8,156 bases of DNA from Candidatus Aerophobota bacterium (GTDB lineage: Bacteria; Aerophobota; Aerophobia; Aerophobales; B3-G15): positions 1 to 8,156 of the forward strand of contig JAUWJM010000069.1 of the NCBI GenBank assembly GCA_030607715.1. The letters run 5' to 3'. Positions 1-5,775 of this stretch are shown here, one piece after another; positions within the stretch are counted from its first letter, which is position 1, and every line of letters begins with the position of its first letter. Below the pieces are notes generated by a model, which did no database searches, was not told where the DNA came from, and worked only from the letters and a program-made list of their open reading frames with translations. Position numbers and translations under genes: made by a program.

Positions 1-58
1 CTAAATCCCCTCCTTCTGTAGATGAACCAGGATCCTCAGAATACTTTTTGGCTAACTA
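1..58 (-). other. Amber codon (56-58) and in-frame continuation of the parvulin domain
   Basis: Read on the minus strand in the frame of the isomerase, GADFA is followed by TAG and then LAKKYSEDPGSSTEGGDL up to the window edge with no further stop. In parvulin-type isomerases this stretch normally reads GADF, A, then E/K/Q, then LAKKYSEDPGS and GGDLG. The TAG thus replaces one residue in an otherwise intact conserved motif. One base change from GAG, AAG or CAG would produce it. Either the gene is a recent pseudogene, or the base is a sequencing or assembly error, or the amber codon is read through. The gene continues beyond position 1. Confidence 0.85.
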
Positions 59-961
59 AGCAAAATCAGCCCCTTTTTTAATTTCATCCTCTATTTTCTC
101 TATTTTTTCCTTAGCTTTTTTTTCCTCCTCATCTGTAGCTGAAGAAGGTAATCCAATTAAAATATGGCTGGCTCTTCTTTTTTCCTCTACCTCAAACTCA
201 TCTAAGTGATCCTGGTAGTATTCCTTTAAAGTTTGCTCGTTAACTTCAATTTTATCTTTAAAATCCCCGGGAGAGATCAATATGTACTGCACTTTTACCT
301 TTTCTGGAACTTTGAAATCATCTTTATGATCCTGGTAATATTTTTTTGCCTCCTCAGTAGTTACCTTTATGTCTTCAGCATATTCTTCAGGATTAAGTAA
401 AAGATACTCTACTTCTATCCTTTCATTCTCTAATGCCCAGTAGTCTTTTAACTCCTCATCAGTAACTATTGCACTATCCATTATTCTCTGGGTTAATCTG
501 GATATGGTTAATTGTCTTTCAATTTCTTCCTCAAAGTCAGAATAGGAGTATCCCTGGTAAGATAACCATCTCATGAAATACTCCTGTGAGGTGAATCTTC
601 TCTTTACTTCTTTTGTCTGTTGGGTAACTTCCTCTTTGCTTACCTTAACTTCTGCTTTTTTTGCTTCCTGATAGAGGATCTCATTAGCTATAAGATTAGA
701 TAATACCTGGCTTTTAAGGTAGCTCTCTACTTGGGGAGAAATTTCTCCCTCAGCATCTTGCAAATATTGATCATAGGCTCTTTTATAGCTTCTAAGAAAA
801 CTGGCATAGGATATGGAAGCATTATTTACCTTAATCAGGGGTTTTTCTCTACCTCCTCTTCCAAAAAAAGGTCCGTACATAAAGAAAAGAGAAGCTATAA
901 ATGCTATAGCTATAACCCACATCATAGGTTTAATGCTTTTTCTTAAGCTCCGTAGTATCAT
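56..961 (-). CDS. PpiD/SurA-like membrane-anchored peptidyl-prolyl isomerase, cut by an in-frame amber codon
   Basis: Probable envelope foldase of the PpiD/SurA class, which catalyses cis-trans isomerisation of prolyl bonds in exported proteins. Residues 1-12 are basic (MILRSLRKSIKP) and 13-31 form one membrane segment, giving an N-in anchor with the rest outside the cytoplasm. A SurA_N-like helical region covers about residues 40-165. Three related units of about 35-40 residues follow, starting VTDEELKDYW, VTTEEAKKYYQDH and VNEQTLKEYYQDH. RRASHILIG near residue 265 opens the parvulin domain. The open frame ends after GADFA with TAG at 56-58, only about 40 residues into that domain, but the same frame goes on with typical parvulin sequence. 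The 301-residue product would therefore have a truncated catalytic domain. The start at 961 is supported by AAGGAG eight bases upstream. It is divergent from mreB. The family call is firm; whether it is PpiD proper, PrsA-like or another SurA-type protein is open. Confidence 0.85.
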   Translation of the reverse strand: MILRSLRKSIKPMMWVIAIAFIASLFFMYGPFFGRGGREKPLIKVNNASISYASFLRSYKRAYDQYLQDAEGEISPQVESYLKSQVLSNLIANEILYQEAKKAEVKVSKEEVTQQTKEVKRRFTSQEYFMRWLSYQGYSYSDFEEEIERQLTISRLTQRIMDSAIVTDEELKDYWALENERIEVEYLLLNPEEYAEDIKVTTEEAKKYYQDHKDDFKVPEKVKVQYILISPGDFKDKIEVNEQTLKEYYQDHLDEFEVEEKRRASHILIGLPSSATDEEEKKAKEKIEKIEDEIKKGADFA

Positions 962-969
962 AAGTCTTA

Positions 970-975
970 CTCCTT
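970..975 (-). promoter_or_regulatory. Ribosome binding site of the isomerase gene
   Basis: AAGGAG on the minus strand, eight bases before the ATG at 961. It fixes the start codon, and it shows that this genome uses Shine-Dalgarno signals, in contrast to the mreB start on the other strand. Confidence 0.75.
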
Positions 976-992
976 AAAATAAGTTTTCATAT

Positions 993-1020
993 ATTATATT
1001 CTTTTTCTTTTTTAATGCAA
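993..1020 (-). promoter_or_regulatory. Putative promoter of the isomerase gene
   Basis: On the minus strand a perfect TATAAT lies at 998-993. A weak -35, TTGCAT, lies at 1020-1015, 16 bases upstream of it. Predicted transcription starts near 986, leaving a leader of about 25 bases that contains the AAGGAG ribosome site. The surrounding DNA is very AT-rich, so the -10 match alone is not strong proof. Confidence 0.5.
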
Positions 1021-1038
1021 ATTTTTTTAAAGAATTTG

Positions 1039-1114
1039 CCACAGATTTACACAGATGAAATCAGATTAAAAAAGAACTCAGATCTTCCCAGGGGGGACAA
1101 GGGGGTCCTCCCCC
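1039..1114. repeat. Repeat-like block: CAGAT iterations plus a G-run/C-run inverted repeat
   Basis: CAGAT occurs at 1042, 1052, 1062 and 1079, the first three with an exact 10-base period. A low-complexity segment follows, with six Gs (1091-1096), ACAA, five Gs (1101-1105), TCCT and five Cs (1110-1114). GGGGG-TCCT-CCCCC can form a five-pair hairpin with a four-base loop; alternatively GGGGGGAC pairs with the downstream GTCCTCCCC with one bulge. The composition differs sharply from the AT-rich surroundings. It lies upstream of the mreB promoter and behind the isomerase promoter, so neither message should carry it. It resembles dispersed intergenic repeats seen in many environmental bacterial genomes; copy number here is unknown. 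Confidence 0.5.
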
Positions 1115-1126
1115 TAATGTATAAAT

Positions 1127-1155
1127 TTGACTTTTCCTCTTTTTCTAAATATAAT
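1127..1155 (+). promoter_or_regulatory. Strong sigma-70-type promoter of mreB, predicted leaderless
   Basis: TTGACT at 1127-1132 (5 of 6 to TTGACA), a 17-base spacer, then a perfect TATAAT at 1150-1155. With the usual six bases between the -10 and the start point, transcription begins at or within a base or two of position 1162, which is the A of the mreB ATG. No Shine-Dalgarno sequence precedes that ATG. Both facts point to a leaderless mreB message. Confidence 0.7.
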
Positions 1156-1161
1156 GCTTTT

Positions 1162-2202
1162 ATGTTTAAGAGCTTATTTAGTTTTAAATTAATAGGGGAT
1201 AGTTTAGGGATAGATCTGGGCACCACCAATACCCTTATTTACAAAAAGGGCAAAGGAATTATTCTTGATCTTCCCTCTGTTGTTGCTGTTAATAAAAAAA
1301 GTGGGAAACTGCTGGGTATAGGAGATGAAGCTAAGCGAATGTTGGGAAAAACTCCCCAGAGCATCTTAGCTATTCGTCCCATGCTGGATGGGGTTATCGC
1401 TGATTTTGATATTACCTATAAAATGGTGGAACACTTTTTGCACACGGCTCAACCTCAACGAGTAATGATAGGACCTAAATTAGTAATCGGAACTCCTTCC
1501 CGGGCTACCAGGGTTGAAAGAAGAGCTCTGGTAGATATAGCTAAAGAACTGGGAGTAAGAAAAGTTTGTCTGGTAGTTGAGTCAGTAGCAGCGGCTATTG
1601 GAGCAGATCTTCCAATATCTGAACCCATAGGTAATATGATAGTAGATATAGGAGGAGGAACCAGTGAAGCAACCATAGTCTCTTTAAATGGAGTGGTTGT
1701 TAGCAACTCTACACGTATTGCCGGAGATGAGATGGATCAAGCTATTATCCAATACATCAAGGAAAAACATAACTTATCTATAGGGGAGAGGATGGCTGAA
1801 CAAATGAAAATAGATGTTGGTTGTATTTATCCCCCTTCAGAAAATGAGAAAATAAAGATAAGTGGTAGAGATTTAAATACAGGTTTTCCCAATGAAATAG
1901 AGATTAATTTAGAGGAGATAAGCACTATGCTTACCCCTATCCTTTCCACCATTGCAGATGTAATAGAGGCAACTTTGGAAGAGTGTCCCCCTGCCTTAGC
2001 AAGTGATATAATGAAAAATGGAATACATCTTACCGGAGGAGGAGCCTGTTTAAAAGGTTTTGATAAGTATGTTTCTGAGAGAGTTCGTCTTTCTGTAAAA
2101 TTAGTTCCTGAACCTCTTCTTTCTGTAGCTCTGGGACTGGGAAAACTATTGGATAACCGAGATTTACTCTCCGCAGTGGAAATAACCCCAAATTTAAAGT
2201 AA
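1162..2202 (+). CDS. mreB: Rod shape-determining protein MreB (bacterial actin)
   Basis: Actin-like ATPase that forms short membrane-bound filaments and positions lateral cell-wall synthesis. The 346-residue length is normal. Phosphate-1 motif GIDLGTTNT is at 16-24, connect motif LDGVIADFD at 75-83, phosphate-2 motif VDIGGGTSE at 161-169 and the adenosine motif HLTGGGACLKG at 289-299. The start MFKSLFSFKL fits the short amphipathic membrane-binding N-terminus of MreB. The frame is open upstream to an ATG at 1015, but those 49 codons run through the promoter and the repeat block and have no MreB homology, so 1162 is preferred. Where most MreBs have EPMAAAIGAGLP, this one has ESVAAAIGADLP (140-151), so it is somewhat divergent. 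It is first in mreBCD, with mreC five bases downstream. Confidence 0.96.
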   Translation: MFKSLFSFKLIGDSLGIDLGTTNTLIYKKGKGIILDLPSVVAVNKKSGKLLGIGDEAKRMLGKTPQSILAIRPMLDGVIADFDITYKMVEHFLHTAQPQRVMIGPKLVIGTPSRATRVERRALVDIAKELGVRKVCLVVESVAAAIGADLPISEPIGNMIVDIGGGTSEATIVSLNGVVVSNSTRIAGDEMDQAIIQYIKEKHNLSIGERMAEQMKIDVGCIYPPSENEKIKISGRDLNTGFPNEIEINLEEISTMLTPILSTIADVIEATLEECPPALASDIMKNGIHLTGGGACLKGFDKYVSERVRLSVKLVPEPLLSVALGLGKLLDNRDLLSAVEITPNLK

Positions 2203-2207
2203 CTATA

Positions 2208-3026
2208 ATGTTAAAAGATATCTCTCAACATAAGGCACTTCTTTTAAGCATTTTTTTAATTCTCTCCTTTTGTTTAATGTTTCTCTCTTTCTCTCAACCT
2301 CACTTATTAACTAACCTTAGGGAGAAAAATTATTTTATAGGGGAATTTTTTAACTCTCTTTCTTTTAATCTAAAAATGAGATTAAGAAATTTTGTGGAAA
2401 GTGTATCCCAGGCCAAATCTCTGCAAAAAGAGAACTTAATCCTTAAAAGAAAAATGACAGAACTCCTCTTCCGGGAGAGAAATTATTACCCACAAATTAT
2501 GGCCTCCAACCACAGACTAAAAGCTCTTTTGGGATTCAAAGAGGAACATCCCTACAAATTAACCCCTGTGAAACTGGTAGCTTATTCCCCAATAAATTTT
2601 TTTAAAGTTATCTATACAGATAAGGGAGCAGGGGAAGGAGTGAGAAAAGGAATGGCAGTGGTTAATGCTCAAGGATTGGTGGGAAAAGTAATAGAGGTTT
2701 ATTCTCATCAAACTAAAGTCTTGTTAGTTCTGGACGAAAGAAGCAAGATTGGCGTTAGAGTCCAAAGAACACAGGATATAGGCATCCTGCAGGGGAAAGG
2801 CAAAGAAGGAGTATGTGAGTTGAAGTATCTTTTAACTAAAGCTAAGGTTAAAGTGGGGGATAAGGTAGTTACTTCTGGATTAGGTGGTCTTTTCCCCGAA
2901 GGAATTTTAGTGGGATATATTTCCAAAATAAGAAAGAAACCCAATTATTTATTTCAAGAAATTGAAATAATCCCCTCGGTAGATTTTGGTAAACTAAAAG
3001 AATTTTTTCTGGTAACTCAACAGTGA
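2208..3026 (+). CDS. mreC: Rod shape-determining protein MreC
   Basis: Bitopic elongasome protein that links MreB to the periplasmic or extracellular wall-synthesis enzymes. It has 272 residues, normal for the family. One membrane segment lies at about 10-29 after a short cytoplasmic tail. A helical, probably coiled-coil region spans about 60-108 (QAKSLQKENLILKRKM), and the MreC beta-barrel domain runs from about 118 to the end. Within it are the family signatures GMAVVNAQGLVGKV (148-161), LDERSKIGVRVQR (175-187) and VVTSGLGGLFPEGILVG (220-236). The ATG is five bases after the mreB stop and has only a weak purine stretch before it, so translation is probably coupled to mreB. The gene ends in TGA that overlaps the mreD start. 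Confidence 0.95.
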   Translation: MLKDISQHKALLLSIFLILSFCLMFLSFSQPHLLTNLREKNYFIGEFFNSLSFNLKMRLRNFVESVSQAKSLQKENLILKRKMTELLFRERNYYPQIMASNHRLKALLGFKEEHPYKLTPVKLVAYSPINFFKVIYTDKGAGEGVRKGMAVVNAQGLVGKVIEVYSHQTKVLLVLDERSKIGVRVQRTQDIGILQGKGKEGVCELKYLLTKAKVKVGDKVVTSGLGGLFPEGILVGYISKIRKKPNYLFQEIEIIPSVDFGKLKEFFLVTQQ

Positions 3027-3499
3027 AGAAATTAGGAATTTTTATAGGATTTCTGGTGACAGCTTCAGTTCTACAATTCACTTTTGCAGGTTGGTGGAAG
3101 GGGGGAGTAGATCTTTTCCTTGTTTTAGTAGTATCCTGGGCCTGGTTCCGAGGATGGAAAGAGGGCCTGATAGTAGGCTTTACTGCTGGGATTCTTAAAG
3201 ATATTTTCTTTTCCCCTCTTTTGGGATTGAACTCCTTTTCACTATGTTTGATAGGTTTCTTAATGGGAAGTATTAAAGAGAAAATTTATCAGGAAAATAT
3301 TCTTGTCTTTCTTTCAGGAGTAGGAATAGTTTCCATACTTCAGACAGCTTTGCTTTCTCTCTGGTTGAGCCTATTTTACCGATTTTCCTTTTTGGAAAAT
3401 TTTTCCTCCTCTTTTTACCCATTCTTTCTTTACAACTGTGGTTTCTGCTTCTTTATTTTCTTAATCAAAGAATGGCTAAAGACAAAAAGTAATATGTAA
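3023..3499 (+). CDS. mreD: Rod shape-determining protein MreD
   Basis: Small polytopic membrane subunit of the elongasome, 158 residues, normal length. It is almost entirely hydrophobic, with about five or six membrane segments near 5-22, 28-43, 50-66, 72-86, 95-118 and 130-150. The motif GFTAGILKDIFFSPLLGLNS (52-71) matches the conserved MreD pattern of G-AG--D---PLG. Translation most likely starts at GTG 3023, which overlaps the mreC stop (GTGA) and lacks its own Shine-Dalgarno, a coupling arrangement. The family call rests on position and this motif, since MreD sequence is poorly conserved. Penicillin-binding protein 2 and RodA genes, frequent downstream partners, are absent; the operon ends here and the stop lies in an inverted-repeat arm. 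Confidence 0.9.
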   Translation: MKKLGIFIGFLVTASVLQFTFAGWWKGGVDLFLVLVVSWAWFRGWKEGLIVGFTAGILKDIFFSPLLGLNSFSLCLIGFLMGSIKEKIYQENILVFLSGVGIVSILQTALLSLWLSLFYRFSFLENFSSSFYPFFLYNCGFCFFIFLIKEWLKTKSNM

Positions 3500-3620
3500 T
3501 AAGTGATATGTAACAGGTAAATGCGTGGATGCGTAAAAGGGGTAAAGGCCTAAGGCAAAAGGTTCAACGTTAAAAAGAACTTAGTGAATGGGTTATTTGT
3601 CACTCATTACCCTATTACCT
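3487..3620. repeat. Imperfect inverted repeat and short tandem repeats at the mreD/gatC convergent junction
   Basis: The left arm (3487-3508) and the reverse complement of the right arm (3598-3620) match at 18 of 22 aligned positions with one gap; both are rich in GTAAT. The left arm continues into a tandem pair of 14-base units (3489-3502 and 3503-3516, 11 of 14 identical). An eight-base pair follows, ATGCGTGG and ATGCGTAA at 3521-3536. The mreD stop (3497-3499) lies in the left arm and the gatC stop (complement 3607-3609) in the right arm. No classical hairpin-plus-T-run terminator is evident in either direction; a folded transcript of the whole unit could serve, but that is inference. Confidence 0.55.
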
Positions 3621-3900
3621 TAGGGACCTGAAACTGATTATTTTTCTGTTGGGGAGCGTTAGACAAAACCTCTCGAGATGAAAGAGAAAATCCTCTTTTA
3701 TCTTTCCTGAAAATATTACTTAACGGGAAAACATGGGAAGTAGGAGGGACATTCTTAGTATCCACTTCCTTTAGTTTATCCACATAATTCAGGATATCTT
3801 TTAGCTGAGAGGAAAATTTATCTTCCTCCTGAGGGGTTAGGTCCAGACGAGCAAGATGAGCAATATATCTAACTTGCTCTAAATCTATTTTTTTCTCCAT
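3607..3900 (-). CDS. gatC: Aspartyl/glutamyl-tRNA amidotransferase subunit C
   Basis: Small subunit that stabilises GatA-GatB in the complex converting Glu-tRNA(Gln) and/or Asp-tRNA(Asn) to the amidated forms. At 97 residues it has the usual length. The N-terminal helix VRYIAHLARLDLTPQEEDKF and the following LKDILNYVDKLKEVDTKNVPPTSHV are typical GatC, as is the closing FQVPKVIG. The ATG is two bases after the mtnA stop, and a GGA-containing purine stretch at the end of mtnA supplies a weak ribosome site, so it is probably translated with mtnA. gatA, normally next, is missing: the next gene is the convergent mreD. Its last codons and stop fall in the inverted repeat arm. Subunits A and B must be encoded elsewhere. 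Confidence 0.94.
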   Translation of the reverse strand: MEKKIDLEQVRYIAHLARLDLTPQEEDKFSSQLKDILNYVDKLKEVDTKNVPPTSHVFPLSNIFRKDKRGFSLSSREVLSNAPQQKNNQFQVPKVIG

Positions 3901-3902
3901 TT

Positions 3903-4934
3903 TTATTTTTCCTTTAAGCTCTTCTTGTAGGGAGGCTGATGCACACCCTTTTCTGTGATTATGGCTGAGATATATCGAGCAGGAGTAATATCAAAGGCTG
4001 GATTGTAAACATTTATTCCTGAAGGAGCGACTCTTTTCCCTGAAAATGAGGTTATCTCCTGGGGGTCTCTCTGTTCAATGGGAATATCTTCACCTCCGGA
4101 AAGGGATAAATCAATGGTGGAGAAGGGGCAGGCAACGTAAAAAGGTATACCATTTTCTTTAGCCAATACAGACAAGGTATAAGTTCCTATTTTATTAGCT
4201 ACATCTCCATTGGAAGCTACTCTATCTGCTCCCACCAGAACCTTGTTAATTCTTTTTTCTCTCATTACCTCCCCTGCCATACTATCACAAATTAAAATAA
4301 CCTCTATTCCCTCTTGCAAAAGTTCCCAGGCTGTTAACCTTGCTCCCTGAAGAAGAGGCCTGGTTTCATCTGCGTAGACCTTTACCTTCTTTCCCTCTTT
4401 TTTCGCTCGATAAATAATTCCCAGAGCAGTTCCATAGTCAAATGTAGCTAAGACTCCAGCATTACAGTGAGTAAGAATGCTATCTCCATCAAAGATCAGG
4501 AAAGACCCATTTTTAGCAATTAGACGATTACATACCTTATCTTCCTCTATAATTTTAAAAGCTTCATCTTTTAAACTTTCCTTTATCTCATTTATGCTTT
4601 TCTCCTGATTTCTCCCGGCGCATTGAGACATTCTCTTTAAAGCCCAGAAAAGGTTAACAGCAGTGGGCCTGGATGAGGATAAATATTGAACTACTTTATT
4701 TAGCTCCTTTTTGAAACTAACATAATCCTCAGCTGAGAAGTTTTGTATCCCCAACACTACTCCCAGGGCTCCAGCAATCCCCAGAGCCGGAGCTCCCCTT
4801 ACCTTAAGCTGATGAATAGCTTTCCATAGCTCCCCTACATCTTTTATCCAAAGATAGGTTAATTCCCAGGGAAGTTTAGTTTGGTCAATGATTTTGATTT
4901 GCTGATCTTCCCATTCAATGGTGTGGATAGACAA
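3903..4934 (-). CDS. mtnA: S-methyl-5-thioribose-1-phosphate isomerase
   Basis: Converts 5-methylthioribose-1-phosphate to 5-methylthioribulose-1-phosphate in the methionine salvage pathway, in the cytoplasm. The 343-residue length is normal. Signatures are KVRGAPALGIAG (44-55), ILTHCNAGVLAT (153-164) with the expected catalytic Cys157, YADETRPLLQGARLTAWEL (187-205), VGADRVASNGDVANKIGTY (234-252) with the expected catalytic Asp237, and the tail FDITPARYISAIITEKGV. The start is TTG at 4934, backed by AAGGAG six bases upstream; it overlaps the end of rsmA by 20 bases in another frame. The intact Cys/Asp pair and the aldose motifs favour MtnA over the related eIF-2B alpha or ribose-1,5-bisphosphate isomerases. 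No other salvage gene is in view. Confidence 0.93.
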   Translation of the reverse strand: MSIHTIEWEDQQIKIIDQTKLPWELTYLWIKDVGELWKAIHQLKVRGAPALGIAGALGVVLGIQNFSAEDYVSFKKELNKVVQYLSSSRPTAVNLFWALKRMSQCAGRNQEKSINEIKESLKDEAFKIIEEDKVCNRLIAKNGSFLIFDGDSILTHCNAGVLATFDYGTALGIIYRAKKEGKKVKVYADETRPLLQGARLTAWELLQEGIEVILICDSMAGEVMREKRINKVLVGADRVASNGDVANKIGTYTLSVLAKENGIPFYVACPFSTIDLSLSGGEDIPIEQRDPQEITSFSGKRVAPSGINVYNPAFDITPARYISAIITEKGVHQPPYKKSLKEK

Positions 4935-5775
4935 TTCCTTCTCCTTGATAAAATTTGCTTAGCTCATCTGTTATTTCAACAAATTCTCCTACTTTTAGAT
5001 CTTCTGCTCTTTTCTCTGGAGAAATATTTATCTTTTGCAAGGTTTTTCTTATTTTCTCTCTTTTCAGCCCCATTCCACTGCTAAGAGAGTTAACAAGCTT
5101 TTTTCTCCTGAGGGAAAAAGCAGCCTTTACCACAGAGATAAAAAAATCCTTATCTTGAGTTTTATATCTGTTTTTTTTCTTAAATCTTATTGTCGTAGAT
5201 CCCACTCGAGGAGGTGGAAGAAAAGCCTGAGGAGGGACATCTATTATTTTTTCTATTTGAAAATAGTGATTTAAGATAACGGTTAATATTCCCCTTTCCT
5301 TTTTCCCGACCCTGGCTAAGATTTTCCTTCCAACCTCTCTTTGCACCATTACCACCATTTCAATTATCCACTTTTCCCCTGCTAAATCCAGTAAAAGGGA
5401 AGAGGCTATATGATAAGGTAAGTTTCCCACTACTTTAATTTCAAAAGAGGAAAATCTTTTCTCTGAAACAAGATAGCTAATATCAGAACAAATTATCTCA
5501 AGATTTTTCCTCTCCCCCAGCTTGTCTTGAAGAATCTGACATAATCGGGCATCTATCTCTACTGCCCATAGCTTTTGCGCTTTCTCTATTAGCTTTTCAG
5601 TTAAAATTCCTGGGCCTGCCCCTATCTCTAACACCTTATCCTCTCTGGATATATGTAAGTTTTCAATTATTCTCTCTCTTATAGGGGAGTCTATTAAAAA
5701 ATTTTGAGACAGATACTTTTGGGGAGAAAAGTTATATTCCTGACAAAGATACTTTATTTCCTGTTTTAATTTCAT
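4915..5775 (-). CDS. rsmA: 16S rRNA (adenine1518-N6/adenine1519-N6)-dimethyltransferase
   Basis: RsmA (KsgA) dimethylates the two adjacent adenines in the 3'-terminal hairpin of 16S rRNA, using S-adenosylmethionine, late in small-subunit assembly. It has 286 residues, slightly longer than the usual 270 or so. Visible motifs are QKYLSQNFLID (19-29), the SAM site VLEIGAGPGILTEKL (48-62), acidic motif II at Glu73, catalytic NLPY (118-121), FLPPPRVGS (185-193) and the C-terminal AAFSLRRKKL and KRAEDLKVGEF. The frame is open 45 codons further upstream, but that stretch is the 3' end of metG read in another frame and has no RsmA homology. The real ATG shares its A with the metG TAA (TAATG), a reinitiation arrangement. 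The 3' end overlaps mtnA by 20 bases. Confidence 0.95.
   Translation of the reverse strand: MKLKQEIKYLCQEYNFSPQKYLSQNFLIDSPIRERIIENLHISREDKVLEIGAGPGILTEKLIEKAQKLWAVEIDARLCQILQDKLGERKNLEIICSDISYLVSEKRFSSFEIKVVGNLPYHIASSLLLDLAGEKWIIEMVVMVQREVGRKILARVGKKERGILTVILNHYFQIEKIIDVPPQAFLPPPRVGSTTIRFKKKNRYKTQDKDFFISVVKAAFSLRRKKLVNSLSSGMGLKREKIRKTLQKINISPEKRAEDLKVGEFVEITDELSKFYQGEGIVYPHH
4941..4946 (-). promoter_or_regulatory. Ribosome binding site that fixes the TTG start of mtnA
   Basis: AAGGAG on the minus strand lies inside the rsmA coding sequence, six bases before TTG 4934. It is the main reason to accept the uncommon TTG start: residues from MSIHTIEWED onward align with MtnA N-termini, and no ATG lies closer. 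Confidence 0.7.

Noticed and set aside
731..946. Plus-strand open frame of 71 codons opposite the isomerase
   Set aside because: Low-complexity translation, no recognisable domain, fully antisense to a well-supported gene; a frame shadow.
1015..1161. A 49-codon N-terminal extension of MreB starting at ATG 1015, or a start at ATG 1117
   Set aside because: The stretch runs through a repeat-like block and a near-consensus promoter, has no MreB-like residues, and has no ribosome site before either ATG. MreB homology begins at 1162.
3487..3540. CRISPR array
   Set aside because: The repeats are 8 to 14 bases, degenerate and without spacers of constant length; no cas gene is in view.
3541..3585. 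GGCCTAAGGC and AAGGTTC/GAACTT hairpins as a rho-independent terminator
   Set aside because: Stems are short or bulged with loops of 3 or 11 bases and no adjacent T-run in either direction.
4881..5274. Three overlapping plus-strand open frames opposite rsmA and mtnA
   Set aside because: Leucine/phenylalanine- and serine-rich shadows of purine-rich minus-strand coding DNA, with no homology.
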